A stretch of DNA of 64,000 bases from Streptomyces hokutonensis (lineage in GTDB: Bacteria; Actinomycetota; Actinomycetes; Streptomycetales; Streptomycetaceae): assembly GCF_000376565.1 (NCBI RefSeq), contig NZ_BARG01000030.1, positions 62,001 through 126,000 of the forward strand. Direction: 5' to 3'. The notes beneath the pieces were generated by a model. That model did not search any database. It was not told where the DNA came from and was given only the letters and a program-made list of their open reading frames with translations. Positions within the stretch are counted from its first letter, which is position 1. Every line of letters begins with the position of its first letter. Positions 26,102 through 34,268 of the stretch are shown here, one piece after another. The translations under genes and the position numbers were made by a program.

Positions 26102-26614
26102 GTGTCGACTTCGACTTACGACTCAGGGACACCCGGCGGGATCGTCTCCTCTGTGACCGGCCAACAGCTGCTCGCGGCGTTCGCGGGTCTCCGCAAGGGC
26201 CTGCGGCGGTGGGTACAGGTCAACATGCCCGCGGCCATCGGCGCGATGACGGTGCCCCGCGCCATCCTGCTCCTCGGCCTGACGCTCAAGAGCGAACCGG
26301 CCGGAATGAGCGAGCTCGGCGAACCCCTGGGCCTGTCCCCCAGAAACATGACCGTCCTGGTCGACGGACTGGAGAAGGAAGGACTCGTCCGCCGGGTCAC
26401 CCATCCCCGTGATCGCCGAATCAGGCTGGTCGAGCTCACCCCGGCCGGTCGACAGGTGGTCGAGCAGGAACTCGCCCCCTCGCAAGCAGCCGCCGCGGCA
26501 CTCTTCGACGACTTCACGTCCGAAGAACGCAGCGAACTGCTCAGGCTTCTGGCCAAGGTGGGCGACTCCCTGCGCGCACGCGGCATAGAGATGCCCTCCT
26601 ACGGCCAAGGCTGA
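26102..26614 (+). CDS. MarR-family transcriptional regulator (copy B)
   Basis: A 170-residue winged-helix protein, clearly duplicated with copy A (16626-17138): same length, same N-terminal pattern S-ST--SGTPG, same recognition segment MSELGEPLGLSPRNMTVLVDGLEKEGLVRR. GTG 26102 is preceded by AAGGAG and aligns with the TTG start of copy A. It is divergent from the SDR at 25946. Because the two control regions are also near-identical, the regulators may cross-regulate each other's targets. Confidence 0.92.
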   Translation: MSTSTYDSGTPGGIVSSVTGQQLLAAFAGLRKGLRRWVQVNMPAAIGAMTVPRAILLLGLTLKSEPAGMSELGEPLGLSPRNMTVLVDGLEKEGLVRRVTHPRDRRIRLVELTPAGRQVVEQELAPSQAAAAALFDDFTSEERSELLRLLAKVGDSLRARGIEMPSYGQG

Positions 26615-26635
26615 CCCCGGCTCGGGAGGCGAGAG

Positions 26636-27832
26636 GTGACTTCAGCAACCAGCGGTCCCGGGCGCCCACCGGCCATGGACGTGCTGTTGGCCGTAGCGGT
26701 GTACGGCATCTCGATGCTGGTGCCGGTCATGGACGGGAACAGCAGCACCGGGCCGTGGACCGCCCGGGGCGCGTTCTTCGGGGCCGTGATCTGCGCGTCC
26801 CTGGTCTTCCGGCGGCGCCTGCCGTGGGCGGTGCTCCTCGCGACGGCCTCGGGAACGGCCGTCTACCTGGCGTCCAGCCCGCACAAGAGCCCGCTGATGC
26901 CGGCCACGATGATCGCGATGTACACCTGCGCACTGCACCGGCCGCGGCGCGAGGCGGTGGCGGCGGTCACCGTCGTCGCGGTCCTGCTGGCCGGCGTGAG
27001 CGTGGTGTTCGGTCACGGCGGATGGCTGGGCCCGGAGAGCATCGCGCTGATCGCGTTGAGCGCCTCGGCCGCTGCGGTCGGCTTCGCGGTCCGCAACCGG
27101 CGCGCCTACATCGCCGCCGTCGAGGAGCGGGCGCGGCGGGCCGAGCAGACGCGGGAGGAGGAGGCGCACCGCCGGGTCATCGACGAGCGGCTGCGTATCG
27201 CCCGGGAGCTGCACGACGTCCTGGCCCACCACATAGCCCTCATCAACGTGCAGGCGGCGGTCGTGGACCACGTACTGGAGACGGACCCCCGGCAGGCCAG
27301 GGAGTCCCTCGCGCACATCCGGCGGGCCGCCCGGTCCTCCCTGACGGAGGTCCGCACCTCGATCGGGCTGCTGCGGCGGCCGGACGCCCCCGACGAGGCG
27401 GCCGTGGAGCCGTCCCCCGGGGTGGACGCGCTGCCCGACCTCATCGCGGGGTTCGCAGCCGCTGGCCTGATCGTCGACCAGAAGGTCACCGGACCGCCCG
27501 TCGACCTGCCTGCGGCGGTGGGGCTCACCGCGTACCGGGTCGTCCAGGAGGCGCTGACGAACGCGAGCAAGTACGCCTGTCAACCCTTCGCCGAGCTGGA
27601 ACTCCACTATCTGCCGTCCGCGTTGCGGATCCACGTCCGCAACCGGTCGGATCCCGCGGCGCGTTCGGGACTCTCCACCGGGCTGGACGCCCTGGAACGC
27701 GGGGAAGGCGGCCATGGGCTGCTCGGCATGCGGGAACGCGCGCATGCCCTTGGCGGAACGTTCACGGCGCGCACGGCCGACGGCTGGTTCGAGGTGCGCG
27801 TCCTCCTGCCGCACGAAGGGGCGGGAACATGA
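26636..27832 (+). CDS. Sensor histidine kinase (HisKA_3 / NarL type)
   Basis: A 398-residue membrane kinase: four hydrophobic segments within residues 15-155, coiled-coil linker, dimerisation box ARELHDVLAHHIALINV with phospho-acceptor H193, and ATPase domain with QEALTNASKYA and GHGLLGMRERA. GTG 26636 has GGGAGG seven bases upstream. It starts 21 bases after MarR copy B and overlaps the response regulator by four bases. The partner system is expected to act on nearby genes such as the MMPL exporter. Confidence 0.92.
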   Translation: MTSATSGPGRPPAMDVLLAVAVYGISMLVPVMDGNSSTGPWTARGAFFGAVICASLVFRRRLPWAVLLATASGTAVYLASSPHKSPLMPATMIAMYTCALHRPRREAVAAVTVVAVLLAGVSVVFGHGGWLGPESIALIALSASAAAVGFAVRNRRAYIAAVEERARRAEQTREEEAHRRVIDERLRIARELHDVLAHHIALINVQAAVVDHVLETDPRQARESLAHIRRAARSSLTEVRTSIGLLRRPDAPDEAAVEPSPGVDALPDLIAGFAAAGLIVDQKVTGPPVDLPAAVGLTAYRVVQEALTNASKYACQPFAELELHYLPSALRIHVRNRSDPAARSGLSTGLDALERGEGGHGLLGMRERAHALGGTFTARTADGWFEVRVLLPHEGAGT

Positions 27833-28497
27833 CGATCAAAATCTTGCTGGCCGACGATCAAGAGCTGGTCAGGGCCGGCTTCAAGGTCCTGGTGAACTCC
27901 ACGCCCGACATGGAGGTGGTGGGCGAGGCGTCCGACGGAAGGGAGGCGGTCCGGCTCGCCGCCGGGGCCGACGTCGTGCTGATGGACATCCGGATGCCCG
28001 GCGCGGACGGCCTCACCGCCACCCGGCAGATCACCTCCGCGCTGCCGCACGTCCGGGTCCTGGTGCTGACCACGTTCGAGGTCGACGAGTACGTGTTTGC
28101 CGCGTTGCGCAGCGGGGCAAGCGGGTTCCTCGGCAAGGGCGTGGAGCCGGCGGAGCTTCAGCAGGCGATCCGCTTGGTGGCGCGGGGGGAGGAACTGCTG
28201 TCCCCGGTTGCGACGCGGGCGTTGATCGCCCGGTTCCTGCGCGGGCCCGCGCAGGACACCGGTGCCGCCGCCGAGCGGCTTGGGGTGCTCACTGATCGGG
28301 AGCGGGAGACCCTCGTCCTGGTGGCGGCCGGGCTCGGCAACGACCAGATCGCCGGACGGCTGGGGATCAGCCCGTCCACCGCCAAGACCCATGTGAACCG
28401 CACGCAGGCCAAGCTCGGTGTGCATGACCGGGCCCAACTGGTCATGCTCGCCTACGAGACGGGCCTGGTCCGGGCTGGCTCTCCGCCCGTGGTGTAG
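27829..28497 (+). CDS. LuxR-family response regulator
   Basis: A 222-residue regulator with receiver aspartate D53 (DVVLMDIRMPG), acidic pair D9/D10, and LuxR-type DNA-binding domain (LTDRERETLVLVAAGLGNDQ, then STAKTHVNRTQAKL). ATG 27829 overlaps the kinase stop. It is the cognate partner of the kinase at 26636. The MMPL exporter follows on the same strand and is a plausible target. Confidence 0.93.
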   Translation: MTIKILLADDQELVRAGFKVLVNSTPDMEVVGEASDGREAVRLAAGADVVLMDIRMPGADGLTATRQITSALPHVRVLVLTTFEVDEYVFAALRSGASGFLGKGVEPAELQQAIRLVARGEELLSPVATRALIARFLRGPAQDTGAAAERLGVLTDRERETLVLVAAGLGNDQIAGRLGISPSTAKTHVNRTQAKLGVHDRAQLVMLAYETGLVRAGSPPVV

Positions 28498-28609
28498 GGC
28501 GGTACCGCGATCGCGGTAGGGCGGAAACCATCCGTCAGACGGACGGGTCGGGTGGCTCGCGCGGATGACGCTGGAGGCATCGTGTCCGCCTCGCTCGTGA
28601 GGAGTTCCC

Positions 28610-30784
28610 TTGTCCGCCCTTGCCCGCTGGTGCTACCGCCACCGGTTCGTCGTTGTGCTCCTCTGGGTGGCGTTGCTAGCCGGTGTGGGCCTGGCGTCGA
28701 CTGCCGCCGGTACCAAGGCCAGCGACAGCTTCTCCCTGCCCGGTACCGAGTCGTCCAAGGCGCTCGAACTGCTGCAGGAGACAATGCCGGCCCAGTCCGG
28801 CGCCACCGCGACGGTCGTGTGGGAGTCGGACGGTGACGTCGAGGACGCCGCCGTCAAGGACCGGATGACCGCCACCCTCGACCAACTGGCCGACATCCCG
28901 CAAGTGGCCGCGATCACCAGCCCGTACAGCAAGCAGGGCGCGAAGCAGATCAGCGACGACGGGCACATCGCCTACGCCGCCGTGAACTTCACCAAGCAGG
29001 CCATGGACCTGGACAAGGCCAATCTGGAGAAGTTCGTCGACACGGCCGAGAAGGCGCGCGTCGACGGGCTGAAGGTGGAGCTCGGCGGCGATCCGATCGG
29101 GCAGGTCGAGGAGTCCGAGCAGAGCCTGAGCGAGCTCGTCGGTGTGGTCGCCGCCGCGATCGTGCTGTTCGTGGCGTTCGGCTCGCTGTTCGCGATGCTG
29201 CTGCCGATCGCCACGGCGATCGCCGGGGTCGGCGTCGGCCTCATGACCGTCACCCTGCTCACCCACGTCATGAACATCGGCGAGGTCGGCCCCATCCTGG
29301 GCGCGCTTATCGGTCTCGGCGTCGGCATCGACTACGCGCTGTTCATCGTCACCCGGCACCGCTCCAACCTGAAGTCCGGCATGGACATGGAGGCGTCGGT
29401 CATCAAGGCCATCGACACCTCCGGCCGCGCGGTGCTGTTCGCCGGCGGTACCGTCGTGGTCGCCCTGTTCGGCCTGTTCGTGCTCGGCGTGGACTTCCTC
29501 AACGGCATGGCGGTGGCGTCGGCGACGGCCGTGGTCTTCACCGTTCTCGCCGCGGTCACCCTGTTGCCCGCGCTGCTCGGCTTCATCGGCATGCGGGTGC
29601 TGAGCCGTAAGGAACGCCGCACGCAGACCGATCTCCGCGAAAACCGGCCGGGCATGTGGGCTCGCTGGGCCGTGATCGCCGAACGGCGCCGGGTGGTCCT
29701 TTCGGTGATCTCTTTGGCGGTGGTCACCGTGCTCGCCCTGCCGGTGCTCTCACTGCGGCTGGGCTCCTCGGACGCCGGTAACAACCCCGAAGACACCACC
29801 ACCCGCAAGGCATACGACCTCCTGGCCGACGGCTTCGGCCCCGGGTTCAACGGTCCGCTCCAGCTCGTCGCGGAGACGCCGGGCTCCGGCGACCGGCAGG
29901 CTCTGGAGAGCCTGGCCACGCAGGTCTCCGACACCAAGGGCGTCGCCGACGTGACCCTGCTCCCGGCGGGGGCCGATGCCAAGGTCGGCATCGTCCAGGT
30001 CTTCCCGACAACGTCCCCGCAGTCCGAGGACACCGCGGACCTCATCAACCACCTCCGCGACGATGTGATCCCGGCCGCCGAGAAGGGCACGACGCTCCAG
30101 GTCTACGTGGGCGGCCAGACGGCGATCTTCGACGATTTCGCCGAGGTGCTGACCGGCAAGCTCCCGCTGTTCCTCACGGTGATCGTCGCGCTCGGCTGCC
30201 TGTTGCTGCTCCTGGCGTTCCGCAGTCTGATGGTGCCGCTCGTCGCCGCCGTGATGAACATCCTCGCCACCGCCGCCTCCTTCGGCGTGATCGTCGCGTT
30301 CTTCCAGTACGGCTGGGGTTCGGAGCGCCTCGGCTGGGGTGCGGCCGGACCCGTGGAGGCGTTCCTGCCGGTGATCATGCTGTCGGTGCTGTTCGGTCTG
30401 TCGATGGACTACCAGGTGTTCCTCGTCAGCCGGATGCACGAGGAGTGGATCCACACCCGCGACAACAAGCGGGCCGTCTCGGTGGGCATCGCGGAGACGG
30501 GGCGTGTCATCACCGCCGCGGCCACCATCATGTTCTGCGTGTTCATCGCCTTCTCCTTCGGCGGTGAGCGGATCGTCGCCGAGTTCGGGATCGGCTTGGC
30601 CGCCGCCGTGGCGATCGACGCGTTCGTCCTGCGCACGGTCCTGGTCCCGGCGACGATGTACCTGCTCGGCAAGGCCAACTGGTGGATTCCCGGCTGGCTC
30701 GACAAGCGCCTCCCGCACCTGTCCGTCGAAGGCCCGGCGGAGACGGTCGAGGAGGACCGGCAGCCCGAGCCGGTCTCCCGCTGA
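28610..30784 (+). CDS. MMPL/RND-family membrane transporter
   Basis: A 724-residue exporter with the two-repeat MMPL architecture: one N-terminal helix, a periplasmic-type domain, a five-helix bundle (from VVAAAIVLFVAFGSLF to VTLLPALLGFIG), a second external domain and a second helix bundle. Conserved segments are LGVGIDYALFIVTRHR and LFGLSMDYQVFLVSRMHEEW, whose buried Asp residues carry the proton relay. The TTG start is well supported by GAGGAG five bases upstream. MMPL proteins export lipids, siderophores or drugs. The preceding two-component system may control it. Confidence 0.93.
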   Translation: MSALARWCYRHRFVVVLLWVALLAGVGLASTAAGTKASDSFSLPGTESSKALELLQETMPAQSGATATVVWESDGDVEDAAVKDRMTATLDQLADIPQVAAITSPYSKQGAKQISDDGHIAYAAVNFTKQAMDLDKANLEKFVDTAEKARVDGLKVELGGDPIGQVEESEQSLSELVGVVAAAIVLFVAFGSLFAMLLPIATAIAGVGVGLMTVTLLTHVMNIGEVGPILGALIGLGVGIDYALFIVTRHRSNLKSGMDMEASVIKAIDTSGRAVLFAGGTVVVALFGLFVLGVDFLNGMAVASATAVVFTVLAAVTLLPALLGFIGMRVLSRKERRTQTDLRENRPGMWARWAVIAERRRVVLSVISLAVVTVLALPVLSLRLGSSDAGNNPEDTTTRKAYDLLADGFGPGFNGPLQLVAETPGSGDRQALESLATQVSDTKGVADVTLLPAGADAKVGIVQVFPTTSPQSEDTADLINHLRDDVIPAAEKGTTLQVYVGGQTAIFDDFAEVLTGKLPLFLTVIVALGCLLLLLAFRSLMVPLVAAVMNILATAASFGVIVAFFQYGWGSERLGWGAAGPVEAFLPVIMLSVLFGLSMDYQVFLVSRMHEEWIHTRDNKRAVSVGIAETGRVITAAATIMFCVFIAFSFGGERIVAEFGIGLAAAVAIDAFVLRTVLVPATMYLLGKANWWIPGWLDKRLPHLSVEGPAETVEEDRQPEPVSR

Positions 30785-30806
30785 TCTTTGTCCGCATCGT
30801 GGGGCT

Positions 30807-30844
30807 GCTCATGCCCCGGTTCGTTCTCGGGCCGAGGCATGAGC
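30807..30844. terminator. Terminator-like hairpin between convergent genes
   Basis: Thirteen-base arms GCTCATGCCCCGG and CCGAGGCATGAGC pair with one mismatch. They lie just after the MMPL gene and before the end of the convergent TetR gene. Confidence 0.65.
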
Positions 30845-30942
30845 GCCCTGACATGAGATCTCGTCAGCGTCAGGCCGTGTTCCGGAAGATGTGAGACCCG
30901 AGGAGGGGAGTGGCAGCGATGTGCGCCCTGTCTGTGTCCCGG

Positions 30943-31608
30943 TCAACTCGGCGCGCTGGAGGCCGTGTGTGGCCGCAGAGCGGGCAGCCCTGCGGCAATC
31001 GCCCCCAGGAGCCGCCGCAGGGTCGGCTCGAACTCCAGCCGCGCCGCCGCGAGTTCGGGGTTGCGCTCGTACGCCTCGGCCAGCGAGGAGGGCGGGTTGG
31101 CTGCCGCGTAGACGGCGCCGGCGAGCCCGGCCGCCGCCATGACCAGATCACGGCCCTCCTTCTCGGTCAGGCGCCGGTCGGCCGCGGCGATCGCGTCGCC
31201 GAGTTCGTCGATGACGACGATCATGGCGCGCTTGTGGCCACTCGCCGCCGGGACGGAGACGTTGTGTTCGAGGCTGGTCGCCGTGTGGCCGAGCAGGTCG
31301 CAGAACATAGGCCGGGCTTGCAGGGTCTCGGTGAGCGTCGCGACGACGGCGTCACCGGTCGAGAGCCGTTCGACGACGGCCCGGCCCCAGTCGCGCCAGC
31401 ACTCCGAGGCCAGCTCCAGATACATCTCCTCGCGAGTACCGAAGTACCGGCTCATGTTGGACTTGGCCAGCCCGACCTCCGCGGCGACACCGCTGAGCGT
31501 GACGTTGTGGACGCCGGAATCGACAGCCAGCCTCCGCGCCGCGTCGAGGATGGCCTGCCGACGCTGTTCTTTGTGCTCAGGCCGCCTGGCGCGCAGAAAC
31601 TCGGACAT
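30943..31608 (-). CDS. TetR-family transcriptional repressor
   Basis: A 221-residue regulator. N-terminal helix-turn-helix: TLSGVAAEVGLAKSNMSRYFGTREEM. The C-terminal domain is of the TetR_C type often found with this sequence in actinobacteria (SECWRDWGRAVVERL). It starts at ATG 31608 with AGGA upstream and is divergent from the mycothiol-enzyme gene. The shared control region contains an operator pair of the same design as that in front of the Mo-hydroxylase operon at 19306, so this protein may regulate both. Confidence 0.9.
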   Translation of the reverse strand: MSEFLRARRPEHKEQRRQAILDAARRLAVDSGVHNVTLSGVAAEVGLAKSNMSRYFGTREEMYLELASECWRDWGRAVVERLSTGDAVVATLTETLQARPMFCDLLGHTATSLEHNVSVPAASGHKRAMIVVIDELGDAIAAADRRLTEKEGRDLVMAAAGLAGAVYAAANPPSSLAEAYERNPELAAARLEFEPTLRRLLGAIAAGLPALRPHTASSAPS

Positions 31609-31630
31609 GCGTGCATCCTGTCACGACCTG

Positions 31631-31681
31631 CGTTAACAGAACACCAGACCTGTTGTTAAGGGAACATTGTTCGGTTAAAGT
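31631..31681. promoter_or_regulatory. Divergent promoters with operators between tetR and mycothiol-enzyme gene
   Basis: Rightward promoter: -35 TTGTTA (31653-31658), 17-bp spacer, -10 TAAAGT (31676-31681), with palindrome AAGGGAAC-ATT-GTTCGGTT (31658-31676) filling the spacer. Leftward promoter: -35 TTAACA (31654-31659), 17-bp spacer, -10 TTAACG (31631-31636), with palindrome AACAGAAC-N4-GACCTGTT (31635-31654) in its spacer. Operator centres are about 22 bp apart. Confidence 0.75.
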
Positions 31682-31712
31682 GGAGCCGGTCGAGCGAACG
31701 GAGCACTGGGAA

Positions 31713-32507
31713 GTGAGCGACGTCGACGTGGTCATCAACGCCCTGCGCGTCGGGCACGACAGCCTTGCCGCAGTGGTCCGCGGGTTCGACGAAGACGATC
31801 TGTCCCGGCGCTCGGGCGCGTCCGACTGGGACGTCTCGCAGGTTCTCGGACACTTGGGGAGCGGCGCCGAGATCGCGCGATCCGTGATCCTGGCCGCCCT
31901 CGACGGCTGCGTCGGCCTCGGAGACGGCTTCAACTTCGCGGTGTGGGACCGGTGGAACGCCATGTCCCGGCAGGTGCGCGCCCGTTCCTTCCTGCGGGCG
32001 AACGAATCCCTCGTGGCGCTCTATGAGTCCCTGGACGTCGGCACCCGCGCGCGGCTCCGCGTGGACCTGGGCTTCCTGACCGAGCCGTTCGACGTGGTGG
32101 CGGGCACCGCGCGGCTGCGTCTGAGTGAGTTCACCCTGCACTCGTGGGACGTGCGCGTCGCCTTCGACGAGCATGCCACGCTGGATCCGGCGGCCACCGC
32201 CATACTGCTGCACGGCAAGCCGAACCTGCTCCCCTGGATCAGCGAGACAGAAGGGCTGAAGGGCCTGCGAGCGGTGATCCAGGTCAACACGACCGATCCC
32301 GCGTCCACGTTCGCGCTGCGCCTCCAGGCGCCGGTCAGCGTGGACTTCGACGTACCCGACCGGCCCGACGGCACACTCACCCTGCCCGCTGAGGCATGGG
32401 TGCGGCTGGTCGCCGGTCGGCTCACACCCCGGAATTCCCCCGCTGGGGTGGAGTCGGCCGGCGCCGCTGATCTTGGTCTGCTCCGGGCGGTTTTCCCGGG
32501 CTACTGA
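31713..32507 (+). CDS. Maleylpyruvate isomerase-family mycothiol-dependent enzyme
   Basis: A 264-residue DinB-like four-helix protein of the mycothiol maleylpyruvate isomerase group: DWDVSQVLGHLGSGAEIA near the N terminus carries the first metal-site histidine, and LSEFTLHSWDVRVAF the later one, followed by the C-terminal MDMPI domain. Such enzymes use mycothiol, the actinobacterial thiol, for isomerisation or detoxification. GTG 31713 has GGAG nine bases upstream; the frame is open from 31611, but that would start inside the promoter. It is divergent from, and presumably repressed by, the TetR protein. Confidence 0.85.
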   Translation: MSDVDVVINALRVGHDSLAAVVRGFDEDDLSRRSGASDWDVSQVLGHLGSGAEIARSVILAALDGCVGLGDGFNFAVWDRWNAMSRQVRARSFLRANESLVALYESLDVGTRARLRVDLGFLTEPFDVVAGTARLRLSEFTLHSWDVRVAFDEHATLDPAATAILLHGKPNLLPWISETEGLKGLRAVIQVNTTDPASTFALRLQAPVSVDFDVPDRPDGTLTLPAEAWVRLVAGRLTPRNSPAGVESAGAADLGLLRAVFPGY

Positions 32508-32557
32508 CCGAGCAGGCCGGGCCGATGACGCTGGACGTGTGTTGGCCAACGACTACG

Positions 32558-33532
32558 ATGTTCGGTGTGGACGATCTCATCTCGCAGCTTCAGTTCGTTG
32601 GTATGTCGGGTTACGAGGCTAAGGCGTATATCGCGCTGATCTCGGCGGGTGAGGCGCTGAACGGGTATGAGGTGGCCAAGCGCTCCGGAGTCCCGCGCAG
32701 CACGGTGTATGAGATTCTCGGCAAGCTCACGGCCCGGAACGCGGCGTACGAGGTCAAGGGCGAGGGCGGTGCGACGGCGTATGTGCCGATGCCTCCGAAC
32801 ATGTTGCTGAGTCGGATCCGTCGGGAGACGGAGGCTTCGCTGGATGGTCTGGAGCGTTCGCTGCGGCATGTGACGACGCAGCAGACGACGCATCTGACGC
32901 ATCCGCTGGGTGGCCGTAAGCAGTTGATCGAGCGGTGTGAGGATCTGATCGGTGCGGCGCAGCAGAGTCTGCTGCTGTTCGCGTGGCCGGACGAGTATGC
33001 GGAGCTGGTGCCGTTGCTGCGGCAGGCGGCCGGCAACGGCGTCCGGGTGGAGACGGTGTACTCCAGTCTGGTCGAGCCGGAGGAGCCGGTCGGTTACACG
33101 GTGTTGCACCGGACGACGAACGACGTGGAGGCGCTCGCCAGTCTGGGCTGCCGGTTGTTGATCGTCGGGATGGACAACGAGCAGGTTGTCATCGGTGGTC
33201 TGGTGGAGGACGAGGCCTGGGGGGTGTTCGCGGACGATCCGGCCATCGTGCTGGTCGCGACCGAACTGGTCCGCTACGAGCTGAGCATGCAGCTGGTGCT
33301 GTCCAAGCTCGGGGTCGAGCGGGAGGCGCGGGAGGTGCTCACCACCGATCCCGAGGTGCAGCGCTTTAGGACGCCGGGACGCGCCGCGGCCCTGCTGCAG
33401 CGCCTGAACCAGTCGGCCTTCACCGTCGAACCGTCCCGAGAACCGCTGCGGCCGGCCGGACCCCGCCGCGGCGGCGACACGGCCGGACGGCAGGCAACGG
33501 CTCGCCGGAAGGGTCCGCGCACAGGCTCCTGA
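32558..33532 (+). CDS. TrmB-family transcriptional regulator
   Basis: A 324-residue regulator with an N-terminal TrmB winged helix (LQFVGMSGYEAKAYIALISAGEALNGYEVAKRSGVPRSTVYEIL), a coiled segment and a C-terminal PLD-like/sugar-binding domain (LLFAWPDEYAELVPLL, LIVGMDNEQVVIGG). TrmB proteins usually control sugar uptake or metabolism. The first about 600 bases use more A/T third positions than the neighbours, which may mark recent transfer. No ribosome site precedes ATG 32558; GTG 32567 and the open frame back to 32525 are alternatives. Target genes are not evident. Confidence 0.85.
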   Translation: MFGVDDLISQLQFVGMSGYEAKAYIALISAGEALNGYEVAKRSGVPRSTVYEILGKLTARNAAYEVKGEGGATAYVPMPPNMLLSRIRRETEASLDGLERSLRHVTTQQTTHLTHPLGGRKQLIERCEDLIGAAQQSLLLFAWPDEYAELVPLLRQAAGNGVRVETVYSSLVEPEEPVGYTVLHRTTNDVEALASLGCRLLIVGMDNEQVVIGGLVEDEAWGVFADDPAIVLVATELVRYELSMQLVLSKLGVEREAREVLTTDPEVQRFRTPGRAAALLQRLNQSAFTVEPSREPLRPAGPRRGGDTAGRQATARRKGPRTGS

Positions 33533-33733
33533 ACCCCCCTCTGAACGTTCCCGAAGCGGACGGCCCCCGGCCCAAGGCCGGACATCCTGTGCCCGCGTTC
33601 GTCGTTTGTAGCCTAACTATGCACTGGTGCAACGATTCTCCGCACTCCGCGACCGTGCCCGAAGTGACCGAGCCCGCCCTGCGGTTCCACGCGCCCATCG
33701 ATCGTTGAGACTGGGACGTGGTTCCTTCGATGA

Positions 33734-34168
33734 TCACGTCCAACTGCAGTCTGGCGACGGTGTTCCGGTTTCCTCAACTGGGACCGGGGCCAGAACAACG
33801 GCTGGGGCATCGCCTCTTTCATCGGCACCTACCGCTCCAACGACGCGAGCCTGAGCTCGTACCTCATCACCGAGCCCGCGCCGCACGGCGACGCGACCGC
33901 CCGAGCGCTCCGCCGGCTGCCTGACCGGACACGAGACAGATATCTCCACACATCGCACCGACGAGGTGGCCGCGTTCCGGCCGTGCTTCGGTCAGGCATG
34001 CTTACGCGGAGGGAGGCGCGGTCATCAGCACCGGAGGCGTTCTGGCCTCGCTCGCGGGCGGTGAGTTGTGCCGGGATCGCCGGCATGTGGGCCGTGGGTC
34101 TAGCCGCGGCGGTGCTGATCCTGGAACCGGCACGCGCTGCCGCCGTCATGTCCGCGAAGCCATCCTGA
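33734..34168 (+). pseudogene. Open frame without a start, probable gene remnant
   Basis: This 145-codon frame has no good start or ribosome site. Its first part reads FLNWDRGQNNGWGIASFIG and TYRSNDASLSSYLITEP, which looks like real protein sequence, while the rest is Arg-rich and shadow-like before a hydrophobic stretch near the end. I do not recognise the family. It lies in a 730-base gap (33533-34264) that otherwise contains only the SDR remnant. Confidence 0.35.
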
Positions 34169-34268
34169 TCACCGGCGGCACCTCCGGCGCAGGGCCCGGC
34201 CCTCCACCCGCCATGGCGACAACGTCATCGTCGTCGGCCCACGCGGAGGAGTGCTCGACCGGATCTAG
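34162..34268 (+). pseudogene. Remnant of a short-chain dehydrogenase (DltE-like) N terminus
   Basis: The codons from 34162 read ILITGGTSG, the classic SDR cofactor loop, and after a small frameshift the following bases read GDNVIVVGPRGGVLDRI and a stop. DltE-like SDRs have the same order (ILITGGTSGIG, about ten residues, then N-VIV-GRR). Only about 35 codons survive, overlapping the end of the convergent exporter gene. Confidence 0.6.
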
